From the NCBI GenBank assembly GCA_024305105.1, contig JAMWZA010000047.1, forward strand, positions 1 through 33,520: a DNA stretch of 33,520 bases, read 5' to 3'. Each line of letters starts with the position of its first letter. Within the stretch, counting starts at the first letter, position 1. This document shows, one piece after another, positions 15,558-24,131 of the stretch. This stretch comes from Marinoscillum sp. Its GTDB lineage: Bacteria; Bacteroidota; Bacteroidia; Cytophagales; Cyclobacteriaceae. The position numbers and the translations under genes were made by a program. The notes under the pieces were generated by a model. That model made no database searches. It saw only the letters and a list, made by a program, of their open reading frames with translations, and was not told the DNA's origin.

Positions 15558-16640
15558 ATGAACAAAAATATAATGTTCACGAGCTTGAGCATGCTATTAA
15601 TTTTTGCAGGCTGTGAATCGCATAAAGAACACGTCAAGCATGAAGCCAAGTATCTTGTAACCAATCCAGTAAAGAAGGATACTTTAACCACTAGAGCGTA
15701 TGTTTGTCAGATTCATTCCATCCAGCATATTGAGCTGAGAGCATTGGAAAGAGGGTATCTGGAAAAAATTTTTGTAGATGAAGGCCAGTTTGTGAAAAAA
15801 GGCCAGCTGATGTTTCAGATCATGCCACGTTTGTACCAGGCCGAACTACAACGAGCTGAAGCGGAAACCAATTTTGCCGAGATTGAATATCAAAATACCA
15901 AATCACTGGCGGATAGAAATGTTGTAGCACCCAATGAACTGGCACTTGCCAAAGCCAAATTGGATAAAGCCAAAGCAGAACGGGCATTGGCTCAGGTGCA
16001 CTTGGACTTTACGCAAGTGAGAGCTCCATTTGATGGAATCATGGACCACTTTCATGTACGTTTGGGTAGTTTGGTGGAAGAAGGCGAGCTCCTTACGACA
16101 CTTTCTGATAATCATGAAATGTGGGTCTATTTCAATGTGCCAGAGGCGGAGTACCTCGATTACAAAATCAAGTTTAGCGCGGACAGTGCTTTGAAAGTGA
16201 AGTTGATGATGGCCAATAACAAATTATTTGGTTATGAAGGAGATATGAATACGATAGAGGCCGACTTTAATAATGAAACTGGTAACATCGCATTTAGAGC
16301 CACATTCCCCAATCCCAAAGGATTGTTGAGACACGGAGAGACTGGAAATATCCTAATTGATGCACCTATTAAAAATGCTCTTTTGATTCCCCAGAAGGCA
16401 ACATTTGAAATATTGGATAAAAAATATGTCTTTGTGATTGACGATGACAACATTGTAAGATCCACACAGATATCGGTGGGTGCAGAACTTCCACATCTGT
16501 ATCAGGTTACTGAAGGGTTACAAGAGTCTGATCAGATTCTCATTGAAGGTTTGCGCAAGGTTCGGGATGGTGATAAGATAGCAAAGGTTTTTCTAGATCC
16601 GAAAAAGGCATTTGCCGAACTAGAGCTTCATGCTGAATAA
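15558..16640 (+). CDS. RND efflux periplasmic adaptor lipoprotein (HlyD/AcrA family)
   Basis: A 360-residue membrane-fusion protein. A lipoprotein signal peptide ends in IFAGC (Cys19). The barrel/lipoyl half-motif ALERGYLEKIFVDEGQFVKKG is followed by a helical hairpin (about 95-145) and the returning half ERALAQVHLDFTQVRAPFDGIM; the beta-barrel and membrane-proximal domains fill the rest. It bridges the inner-membrane pump and the outer-membrane channel encoded next. The pump gene starts 27 bases downstream. The 100 bases upstream contain a near-consensus TACATTTC at 15495-15502 but no certain promoter and no regulator gene. Confidence 0.93.
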   Translation: MNKNIMFTSLSMLLIFAGCESHKEHVKHEAKYLVTNPVKKDTLTTRAYVCQIHSIQHIELRALERGYLEKIFVDEGQFVKKGQLMFQIMPRLYQAELQRAEAETNFAEIEYQNTKSLADRNVVAPNELALAKAKLDKAKAERALAQVHLDFTQVRAPFDGIMDHFHVRLGSLVEEGELLTTLSDNHEMWVYFNVPEAEYLDYKIKFSADSALKVKLMMANNKLFGYEGDMNTIEADFNNETGNIAFRATFPNPKGLLRHGETGNILIDAPIKNALLIPQKATFEILDKKYVFVIDDDNIVRSTQISVGAELPHLYQVTEGLQESDQILIEGLRKVRDGDKIAKVFLDPKKAFAELELHAE

Positions 16641-16667
16641 TTTCATCACCTCAAAATCTTAGAAAAC

Positions 16668-19600
16668 ATGTTATTCAGTAGAATTATACATCGGCCCGTG
16701 TTGGCCATTGTTATATCTGTAGTCCTTTTGTTTGTTGGGACACTCGCCATACGAACATTACCTATTTCACAGTTCCCACAGATAGCACCGACTACAGTCA
16801 ATATATTCATCGCATTTCCGGGATCAAGTGCGGAGGTTTTGGTCAACTCCACATTGGTTCCATTGGAGCAAGCTATCAATGGAGTGCAGGGCATGCGTTA
16901 CATTTCGTCAGATGCTACCAGCGCTGGTGAAGCCACTGTTAGGGTAGTCTTTGAGCCGGGTACAGACCCCAATCAGGCAGTAGTACGCGTTAAAACGAGG
17001 GTGGATCAGGTGATGCCGCTCTTACCGCCGCTGGTACAGCGCGAGGGTGTAATCATTTCTCCGATCCAGCCGAGTATGTTGATGTATGTCAACCTTTACA
17101 GTACGAATAAGGATGATGATGAGAAGTTTCTTTACAACTATGCCAACGTAAAAATGATCCCTGAAATCCAGCGGATCAAAGGTATAGCTAGAGCACAGAT
17201 CCTTGGAAGTCGCCAGTTTGCCATGCGTGTTTGGCTAAAGCCGGACCGAATGCGTGCCTACAAGATTTCCGCTGAGCAGGTGATGGAAGCCATGATGGAG
17301 CAGAGCATTATTGGTAGACCCGGGAGACTGGGAAGAAGCTCAGGGAAGAAAGCTCAGTCGTTAGAATATGTGCTCGTATATCAGGAGCGTTACAATAAGC
17401 CTGAGCAATACGAAGACATTATTATTCGTGAAAATGAAGAAGGTCAAATTATTCACCTAAGAGATATAGCAGAAGTAGAACTCGGTAGTGAGTTTTTCGA
17501 TATTTATTCAAACCTGGATGGATATCCTGCTGCATCCATTGTCCTCAAGCAAACGGTGGGCAGTAATGCATCGGATGTTATCGCAGATGTCAAATCCAAA
17601 TTGAAAGAGATGGAGGGTGAATTCCCTCCGGGAATGGATTACAAAATCAGCTATGATGTTGCCAATTTCCTGAATGCATCAATCGAACAAGTGATTCACA
17701 CCCTTAGAGATGCGTTTATCTTGGTAGCCATCGTTGTGTTCATCTTTCTGGGTGACTGGCGATCTACACTCATACCAATTATAGCCGTTCCCGTGTCACT
17801 TATCGGTGCGTTCTTTGTGTTGCAAGTCTTTGGATTGTCCATTAACCTGATCACACTATTTGCCTTGGTGCTGGCAATTGGAATTGTGGTGGATGATGCC
17901 ATCGTGGTGGTAGAAGCAGTGCACGCCAAGATGGCAGAGAAGAATTTGTCTCCTTATAATGCGGTAAAAGAAGTGATGGGAGAAATTAGTGGTGCCATTA
18001 TCGCCATTACCCTGATCATGGTGTCGGTATTCTTACCAATCACATTTATGCCAGGTCCTGTTGGTACCTTTTACCGACAGTTTGCTATTACCATGGCCAG
18101 TTCCATTATCCTGTCAGCGATTGTGGCGTTGACTTTAACGCCTGTTTTATGTGCCATGTTATTGAAAAACAATCATGGAAAGCAGCAAAAGCGTAATGTG
18201 CTCACAACGTTTTTGGACGGGTTTAATAGCGGATTTGAAAAGATTACAGGAAAATACGTCTGGTTACTTAAGGGAATTGTTAATCGCAAGACGGTTACCT
18301 GGGGAGTTCTAATAGCATTCTCGATCGGAATCTACATCCAAAATGAAAGCCTACCTTCCGGATTTATACCAAACGAAGATCAGGGGACTATTTATGCCAT
18401 CATACAAACACCTCCGGGAGCTACACTGGAGCGTACCAACCAGGTGGCATTGCAATTGCAGAAGATCTGTGAAGAAATAGATGGAGTAGAATCTGTTTCA
18501 GCACTTGCAGGGTATGAGATCATGACAGAAGGGCGTGGGTCAAACGCAGGCACGTGTTTGATAAACCTCAAAAACTGGTCGGATCGCCACGAGTCTGTAC
18601 ATGAGATCATGGAGGAGTTGGAAGAGGAGACGAGAGATCTAGGTGCCGTAGTAGAGTTTTTCGAACCACCAGCAGTGCCAGGTTTTGGTACATCAGGTGG
18701 TTTCTCGCTACGGATGCTTGATAAAACCAATTCAACAGACTACCATGAATTTGAGCGAATTAATAATGACTTCATGGATGCATTGAGAAAACGTGAAGAG
18801 ATCACTGGACTTTTCACTTTCTTCGCAGCAAACTACCCACAGTATGAACTGGAGATAGACAATCAGGCAGCAATGCAAAAAGGCGTTTCGATTGGTCGAG
18901 CGATGGAAAATCTGAACATTATGATCGGAAGTACCTATGAACAGGGGTTTATCCGTTTTGGTCGATTCTTCAAGGTGTATGTACAGTCGGGGCCAGAATA
19001 CCGAAGATACCCTTCTGATCTTCAAAACCTTTTTGTGAAGAACGAACATGGGGAGATGGTGCCATATTCCTCATTCATGAAGCTGATCAAGAAGCAGGGT
19101 CCCAATGAGATTACACGCTACAACCTGTACAATTCGGCTGCTATAAGAGGATTGCCAGCAGAAGGATACACAACTGGAGATGCAATAGAGGCCATCAGAG
19201 AAGTTGCTGAAAACACGTTGCCACGAGGTTATGACATTGCATGGGAAGACTTGTCTTATGATCAAGCCAGAAGGGGGAATGAAGCGTTATTCATCTTCGT
19301 CATTGTCATCATATTTGTTTACCTCGTATTAGCAGGTCAGTATGAAAGTTTCTTACTTCCATTGGCCGTGCTACTCTCTTTGCCAGTAGGGATATTCGGT
19401 TCATTTCTCATGCTCAAAATGATGGGACTTGCCAATGATGTGTATGCCCAGGTAGGATTGATCATGCTTGTTGGACTTTTAGGTAAGAACGCCGTGCTGA
19501 TTGTGGAATTTGCTGTACAGAAACATCGACAGGGAGCTACTGTGTTCGAAGCGGCCATAGAGGGTGCTAGAGTTAGGTTCAGGCCTATTTTGATGACCTC

Positions 19601-19901
19601 TTTTGCGTTCATAGCGGGATTGGTTCCTCTAGTTCTATCCCATGGAGCAGGAGCTGTTGGTAATCAGACAATCGGTTCTTCAGCCATGGGTGGAATGATT
19701 CTGGGGACGCTTTTCGGTGTAATTATCATTCCTGGCTTGTATTACATCTTTGGTAAAATGGCTGAGGGAAGAAGTCTGATCGATAACGAAGTGGATGAAC
19801 CATTCTCAGAAGAATATGTGCATACAATGGAAGACCGGGATAAAATGCTACGCCAAATCCACGAGGAGAACAAAAAATCAAATGATGACAATAATCAGTA
19901 A
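16668..19901 (+). CDS. RND multidrug efflux permease (AcrB/HAE1 family)
   Basis: A 1077-residue proton-driven pump with two repeats of a six-helix block and two large periplasmic loops. It opens with the classic LFSRIIHRPVLAIVISVV and LPISQFPQIAPTTV. The proton-relay residues are present: Asp409-Asp410 in LAIGIVVDDAIVVVE and Lys940 in VGLLGKNAVLIVEF. The periplasmic loop retains PNEDQGTIYAIIQTPPGAT. Length and motifs indicate a drug/hydrophobe exporter rather than a metal pump; the actual substrate is not readable. It forms one operon with the adaptor and channel, with the next gene overlapping or following within a few bases. Confidence 0.96.
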   Translation: MLFSRIIHRPVLAIVISVVLLFVGTLAIRTLPISQFPQIAPTTVNIFIAFPGSSAEVLVNSTLVPLEQAINGVQGMRYISSDATSAGEATVRVVFEPGTDPNQAVVRVKTRVDQVMPLLPPLVQREGVIISPIQPSMLMYVNLYSTNKDDDEKFLYNYANVKMIPEIQRIKGIARAQILGSRQFAMRVWLKPDRMRAYKISAEQVMEAMMEQSIIGRPGRLGRSSGKKAQSLEYVLVYQERYNKPEQYEDIIIRENEEGQIIHLRDIAEVELGSEFFDIYSNLDGYPAASIVLKQTVGSNASDVIADVKSKLKEMEGEFPPGMDYKISYDVANFLNASIEQVIHTLRDAFILVAIVVFIFLGDWRSTLIPIIAVPVSLIGAFFVLQVFGLSINLITLFALVLAIGIVVDDAIVVVEAVHAKMAEKNLSPYNAVKEVMGEISGAIIAITLIMVSVFLPITFMPGPVGTFYRQFAITMASSIILSAIVALTLTPVLCAMLLKNNHGKQQKRNVLTTFLDGFNSGFEKITGKYVWLLKGIVNRKTVTWGVLIAFSIGIYIQNESLPSGFIPNEDQGTIYAIIQTPPGATLERTNQVALQLQKICEEIDGVESVSALAGYEIMTEGRGSNAGTCLINLKNWSDRHESVHEIMEELEEETRDLGAVVEFFEPPAVPGFGTSGGFSLRMLDKTNSTDYHEFERINNDFMDALRKREEITGLFTFFAANYPQYELEIDNQAAMQKGVSIGRAMENLNIMIGSTYEQGFIRFGRFFKVYVQSGPEYRRYPSDLQNLFVKNEHGEMVPYSSFMKLIKKQGPNEITRYNLYNSAAIRGLPAEGYTTGDAIEAIREVAENTLPRGYDIAWEDLSYDQARRGNEALFIFVIVIIFVYLVLAGQYESFLLPLAVLLSLPVGIFGSFLMLKMMGLANDVYAQVGLIMLVGLLGKNAVLIVEFAVQKHRQGATVFEAAIEGARVRFRPILMTSFAFIAGLVPLVLSHGAGAVGNQTIGSSAMGGMILGTLFGVIIIPGLYYIFGKMAEGRSLIDNEVDEPFSEEYVHTMEDRDKMLRQIHEENKKSNDDNNQ

Positions 19902-19908
19902 TCCATCA

Positions 19909-21339
19909 ATGACTATGGAACCTATTTTAAGAGGCATTGCTATGGTGAGCATGATTGTAGTTGCTTACTCCTGTGCTCCAGAGCTTACAACACGCGAGGT
20001 TAATAAAGCTACGCCAGATCAATATGCAGATAATGCGGATACGATCAATTCTGCGACAATCAATTGGGTAGAGTTCTTTACAGATGAACACCTTGTTGCT
20101 TTGATAGACACCGCTCTGAGTAACAATCAAGAGTTGAATATCACGTTGCAGGAGGTCGCGATTGCCAGGAATGAAGTAATGGCTAAGAAAGGGGAGTACT
20201 TGCCGTCAGTAGGAGTTGGTGCAGGGCTCGGAGTTGATAAGGTTGGTCGCTATACTCGAAACGGAGCTTTGGAAGCTACTACGGACATTGAGCCGGGTAA
20301 AGAATTTCCTGAACCTCTGGACGATTACATGATAGGAGCTTACGCTTCGTGGGAAGTAGATATTTGGAGGAAGCTAAGAAACGCGAAAATGTCAGCCTTT
20401 AATCGTTATTTGGCATCTGTAGATGGTAAAAATTTTTTGGTCACCAATTTAATCGCCGAAATCGCCAACTCCTACTATGAGCTATTGGCATTGGATAATC
20501 AGTTGGCGATTGTTCGGCAAAACATTGAGATCCAAAGTAATGCGTTGGAAATTGTTAAATACCAAAAGCAGTCTGCCCGAGTTACAGAATTGGCGGTTAA
20601 ACGCTTCGAAGCTCAGGTATTGAACACCAAAAGTCTTCAATTTGAAATCCAACAGCAAATCATCGAAACAGAGAACCGTATCAACTTCCTGATTGGGAGA
20701 TACCCACAGCCGATCAACAGGGACTCGGAATCATTTAGCCGTTTGACTCCCAATATGATCGCTGAAGGAATACCTTCACAGCTTCTTCAGAACCGACCAG
20801 ATATTCGGCAGGCAGAACGTGAGTTAATGGCGGCCAGGTTGGACGTTAAATCCGCAAAGGCGAACTTCTATCCCTCTTTGGGATTAAGTGCCGGGGTAGG
20901 CTATCAGGCGTTTAATCCTGCCTATGTTTTGAAAACCCCTGAGTCATTGCTGTATTCGCTGGCTGGAGAGCTCACGGCCCCATTGATTAATCGAAAAGGT
21001 ATTAAGGCGATTTATCAGAATGCAAATGCGAAGCAAATACAAGCCGTATTTAACTATGAGCAAACCATTCTGAATGCTTATGTAGAGGTGGCTAATGAAT
21101 TGGCGAATATCAACAATCTGGCTAGTGCTTATGATTTAAAAGCACAGCAAGTGGCTGTGCTGAATGAATCAGTTGATATTTCCAATACACTATTTAAATC
21201 TGCGCGAGCTGATTACATGGAAGTGCTTTTGACACAGCGTGAGGCATTGGATTCGCGGTTTGACCTCATCGAAACACGAATGGAACAACTACGGGCGGTG
21301 GTCAAGGTATACCGATCCCTGGGAGGTGGCTGGAAATAA
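19909..21339 (+). CDS. TolC-like outer membrane efflux channel lipoprotein (NodT family)
   Basis: A 476-residue outer-membrane factor. The frame is open from 19795, but the lipoprotein signal (MVSMIVVAYSC, Cys22 when counted from 19909) fixes the start among ATGs at 19882, 19909 and 19915; 19909 follows the pump stop by 7 bases, 19882 would overlap it by 20. Typical segments: WVEFFTDEHLVALIDTALSN, the first alpha-barrel helix NQELNITLQEVAIARNEV, ENRINFLIGRYP, and the repeat landmark IPSQLLQNRPDIRQAERELM. It completes the tripartite pump by forming the trimeric exit duct. Confidence 0.94.
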   Translation: MTMEPILRGIAMVSMIVVAYSCAPELTTREVNKATPDQYADNADTINSATINWVEFFTDEHLVALIDTALSNNQELNITLQEVAIARNEVMAKKGEYLPSVGVGAGLGVDKVGRYTRNGALEATTDIEPGKEFPEPLDDYMIGAYASWEVDIWRKLRNAKMSAFNRYLASVDGKNFLVTNLIAEIANSYYELLALDNQLAIVRQNIEIQSNALEIVKYQKQSARVTELAVKRFEAQVLNTKSLQFEIQQQIIETENRINFLIGRYPQPINRDSESFSRLTPNMIAEGIPSQLLQNRPDIRQAERELMAARLDVKSAKANFYPSLGLSAGVGYQAFNPAYVLKTPESLLYSLAGELTAPLINRKGIKAIYQNANAKQIQAVFNYEQTILNAYVEVANELANINNLASAYDLKAQQVAVLNESVDISNTLFKSARADYMEVLLTQREALDSRFDLIETRMEQLRAVVKVYRSLGGGWK

Positions 21340-21356
21340 AACGAGGAAATTAAAGG

Positions 21357-21372
21357 TAACCATTAATGGTTA
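21357..21372. repeat. Perfect 16-base palindrome downstream of the efflux operon
   Basis: TAACCATT followed directly by AATGGTTA, without mismatch, between two convergent genes and 18 bases after the channel stop. It is followed by a terminator, so it may be a second transcript-end hairpin, or an unrelated protein-binding site. Confidence 0.45.
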
Positions 21373-21390
21373 GGCTACAGTGGTTATGTC

Positions 21391-21430
21391 GTCGCTCAAA
21401 TCCGCGAGGAAGCGAGCGGCGCTTATTTTT
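21391..21430 (+). terminator. Terminator of the efflux operon
   Basis: GTCGCTC (21391-21397) can pair with GAGCGGC (21414-21420), seven pairs including one G-T, around a 16-base loop, followed by a T-rich tail at 21423-21430 that touches the stop codon of the convergent oxidoreductase gene. Confidence 0.6.
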
Positions 21431-22452
21431 CACCATTTCACAGCCACCTTACCAATGGACTTTCGACTTTCGAGATATGTGTGTGCATCTGCCAGCTGCG
21501 TATGATCAAACTCTTTGCCTACAGTCGGTTTGATGATGCCTTTCTCCACCAATGAAACAACACCTTTGAGGCATCGCTGAAAAGTTGTTGGTTTAAAATC
21601 TGCTATTCGGAGCATGTTGAGTCCGATCAACGACTTGGAAGAAGTCACAAACTTGATGGGACTCCAAAAGCCGAACCCGAATAGAAGTTTGATCATTTTG
21701 AATGGATTACCTCTTGCTTCGGTCATTTTGGATGCTCCAAAGATGACCACAGCTCCACCTGCGTTGAGTAACGCATAATCTTTCTTGACATAATCGCCAC
21801 CGATTGGATTGAAGGTCGCATCGATCTTACGTTCAAAACCGAGTTTTTTGATTTCTTCCAGATAGTCCTTTTCTCGGTAGTTGATAGGGTAATCGACTCC
21901 AAGGTCTTTTAAGTAGTTGAGTTTTTGAGGAGATCCGGCAGTTCCAAAGATGGTAACGCCTTTGTTTTTGAGTATCTGAATCAGGGCGGTACCCACGCCA
22001 CCGGCTGCTGCATGTACTAATGCGTAATCTCCTTCGTGGAGGTTTAGACATTCTTCCACTGCGTAGTAAGCCGTCATGTATTGTGTGGCCAGCGCTGTAG
22101 CTTCTCCGACGCTTAGGTCTTCAGGAATTGGCGTTACACCCATAGCTGGAGTTAAAATATGGTCAGCATAGCCACCAAATCGAGTAAAGGCAAGTACGCG
22201 CTGGCCTTCTTTTAGTCCTTCTACTCCTTCACCAAGGGCCTTTATATGTCCTACGTTTTCATAACCAATCACCGTGGGTAGAGGAGGGCAGTCTTTGTAG
22301 ATACCCAAGCGAGCCATTACGTCAGCAAAATTTAAACCAAAACCTTCAGATTGGATGAGTACCTCACCTGCTCCCGGTTCTGGAGTCGGCTTTTCTTCCA
22401 CTTGGAATGCTTCTGTAGACTTCCCGTTTTTTACAAGTTTATAAGCTCTCAT
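21430..22452 (-). CDS. Medium-chain quinone oxidoreductase-like protein (VAT-1/zeta-crystallin type)
   Basis: A 340-residue NADPH-binding protein. An N-terminal GroES-like domain includes GFGLNFADVMARLGIY and the glycine-rich VIGYENVGHI; the Rossmann domain carries HAAAGGVGTALIQILKNKG near 147-165. The cysteines and histidines of zinc alcohol dehydrogenases are not in place, which points to the quinone-reductase/VAT-1 branch. Expected activity is NADPH-dependent reduction of quinones or enones in the cytosol; substrate unknown. Its start codon shares one base with the stop of the upstream MscS gene (TAATG), so both are cotranscribed leftward. Confidence 0.88.
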   Translation of the reverse strand: MRAYKLVKNGKSTEAFQVEEKPTPEPGAGEVLIQSEGFGLNFADVMARLGIYKDCPPLPTVIGYENVGHIKALGEGVEGLKEGQRVLAFTRFGGYADHILTPAMGVTPIPEDLSVGEATALATQYMTAYYAVEECLNLHEGDYALVHAAAGGVGTALIQILKNKGVTIFGTAGSPQKLNYLKDLGVDYPINYREKDYLEEIKKLGFERKIDATFNPIGGDYVKKDYALLNAGGAVVIFGASKMTEARGNPFKMIKLLFGFGFWSPIKFVTSSKSLIGLNMLRIADFKPTTFQRCLKGVVSLVEKGIIKPTVGKEFDHTQLADAHTYLESRKSIGKVAVKW

Positions 22453-24056
22453 TAATGTGTGTTTTTGTTCGTGAAGTATGCGGTCATTTTAGTATTGAGT
22501 GCTTCCGCCGATTCATAGTTTGGAGACAAGCTCTGCTGGCCAGGGAAATTCTCCATGTGTAATGTCTGAGTAGGGAAAGCAAAGTTTACTCCCAGCTCTT
22601 TTCCAAGTTTGAGTATTTCTATTAGGACTTCATGTCTCGCTTTTAATTCAGCGGACCAGTCAGGCACTTCGAAGAAAATGTAAAACATGATGTTTAGTGA
22701 GAAAGAAGCCATGTCGTTGAAGTACACGTTGTAATAATCTTTCCGTGTGTCCGGATGTGCCTCCACTATTTTTCTTAGCCCTTCCACAAAGGTATTGATC
22801 AACTCAGGTGGCGTGTCATAAGTCACAGCTATCTGAGTAAAGAACCGTCGATACTGACGCATGCCGTGGTTGTCTATCGTGCTATCAGCAAGCTTCCCAT
22901 TTGGTACATACATCAGAGAGTTTCTAAACGTTCTGATTCTGGAAGACCGAAAGCCAACTTCCTCTACCGATCCATCAATGTCACCAGAAGTAATCCAATC
23001 TCCAATCTGAAAGGGTCGATCAATGAAAATCATCAATGAACCAAAGAAGTTCTTGATGGTGTCCTGTGCCGCTAAGGCAAAAGCCAAACCACCAATCGAA
23101 AGACCAGTCAAAAGCGGGATGATTGGAATGTCCAGGTTTTGAAGGATAAACAGCGTACCGATACCGACTACAAAAGTCTTTAAAGTCTTACGTAACAATG
23201 GAACCAACTGATCATCCAAAGTGCTTTCTGTTCGCTGAGCCAGATTTTCCAAATACATCGCCAGTACATCTACTAGTCTGTAAAAAACGATTGTACCAAA
23301 CAATGGAAGCAATGCTTTGAGGGTTAGCATGACCCAATGAGCTGTGTCTGGGGGCAATTGCAGAACGGGAATAAAAATGCGGAGCAAAAGAATGACCACA
23401 AATAAACTGATAGGTCGGGCTACAGGCATCATAAAGTGATCTGCCAGGCGCTCGTATCCAGCCTGCAATAGGAGTCTGGTGATAATCTCCTCAAATAAGA
23501 CGGAAAAGATTTTGTGAACCAGTACGCTGATCAGAGCAAGGATTAACATCCCGATGTACTGATACAGGTATAGTCCCATGATTTTTCGAGTTCCTATTTT
23601 CGGAAGCAACTGAAGAAGTTTGTCAGTTCCAAGAGGAAACACTTCATCGTGCAGTTCTTCAATGGCCGGGAAGGAAGATTTGGCATACAGCCATTGGCCA
23701 TCTTTCTTTTCCAGAAATATGGCCGGATTATGACGGTCTATGACGTAGTGACTCTTATTTCGGATGGAGTCCTTGTGATTGGGGTCACGTGGAATGACTT
23801 CCATATTGATGTACGTTCCATCTCCGTCCCATGCCTGTTTGAGTTGTATGGCTAGTTCGATGGCATCTTCCACAGTAACACCTTTTTGCATAAAGGGCTG
23901 TGCAGCATTGGATTCATTGTAATGCTCGTCCTGTAGGTAGAACAAATGGGTTCTTAGTGACCCATAAGGAGATGATAGATCGACGAATAAGGAGTCCTGC
24001 GCCTGAGTGAAAAATGTCAGGAAACAAAGGGCAATAAAAAGCAGTTGCTTAGTCAT
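22452..24056 (-). CDS. MscS family mechanosensitive ion channel
   Basis: A 534-residue protein: signal peptide (1-19, FTQAQD junction), a periplasmic domain of about 150 residues, membrane helices at roughly 165-300, and the MscS pore and beta domain with GGLAFALAAQDTIKNFFGS followed by IDRPFQIGDWI and VEEVGFRSSRIRTFRNSLMYVPNGKL. This is the family signature for channels that open under membrane tension on hypo-osmotic shock. The extra N-terminal extracytoplasmic domain makes it longer than E. coli MscS (286 residues). It is the first gene of a leftward operon, with a TACCTTTG element just upstream. Confidence 0.92.
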   Translation of the reverse strand: MTKQLLFIALCFLTFFTQAQDSLFVDLSSPYGSLRTHLFYLQDEHYNESNAAQPFMQKGVTVEDAIELAIQLKQAWDGDGTYINMEVIPRDPNHKDSIRNKSHYVIDRHNPAIFLEKKDGQWLYAKSSFPAIEELHDEVFPLGTDKLLQLLPKIGTRKIMGLYLYQYIGMLILALISVLVHKIFSVLFEEIITRLLLQAGYERLADHFMMPVARPISLFVVILLLRIFIPVLQLPPDTAHWVMLTLKALLPLFGTIVFYRLVDVLAMYLENLAQRTESTLDDQLVPLLRKTLKTFVVGIGTLFILQNLDIPIIPLLTGLSIGGLAFALAAQDTIKNFFGSLMIFIDRPFQIGDWITSGDIDGSVEEVGFRSSRIRTFRNSLMYVPNGKLADSTIDNHGMRQYRRFFTQIAVTYDTPPELINTFVEGLRKIVEAHPDTRKDYYNVYFNDMASFSLNIMFYIFFEVPDWSAELKARHEVLIEILKLGKELGVNFAFPTQTLHMENFPGQQSLSPNYESAEALNTKMTAYFTNKNTH

Positions 24057-24075
24057 ACTTATCTTGATTACGGCG

Positions 24076-24083
24076 CAAAGGTA
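24076..24083 (-). promoter_or_regulatory. Leftward -7 element for the MscS gene
   Basis: On the minus strand this reads TACCTTTG, an exact TAnnTTTG, ending 20 bases before the MscS ATG. No TTG at the usual 19-21 base spacing is seen, so the call rests on the -7 box and position only. Confidence 0.45.
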
Positions 24084-24097
24084 AGGCTTATTACTTT

Positions 24098-24105
24098 TAA
24101 CTTTG
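24098..24105 (+). promoter_or_regulatory. Rightward -7 element for the M3 peptidase gene
   Basis: TAACTTTG, an exact TAnnTTTG, 27 bases before the chosen ATG at 24132. It lies back to back with the leftward element; a matching -33 TTG is not evident. Its position supports the shorter peptidase start. Confidence 0.5.
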
Positions 24106-24131
24106 AGACATACAAGAGAGACTATATCTAT

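Noticed and set aside
18392-19049. Two antisense frames of 112 and 105 codons inside the RND pump gene
   Set aside because: Both are covered by the conserved pump reading frame and show no signal peptide, motif or promoter of their own.
24045-24131. Upstream extension of the M3 peptidase (29 extra codons)
   Set aside because: It runs through the -7 promoter element and overlaps the divergent MscS gene; homology begins at the ATG at 24132.
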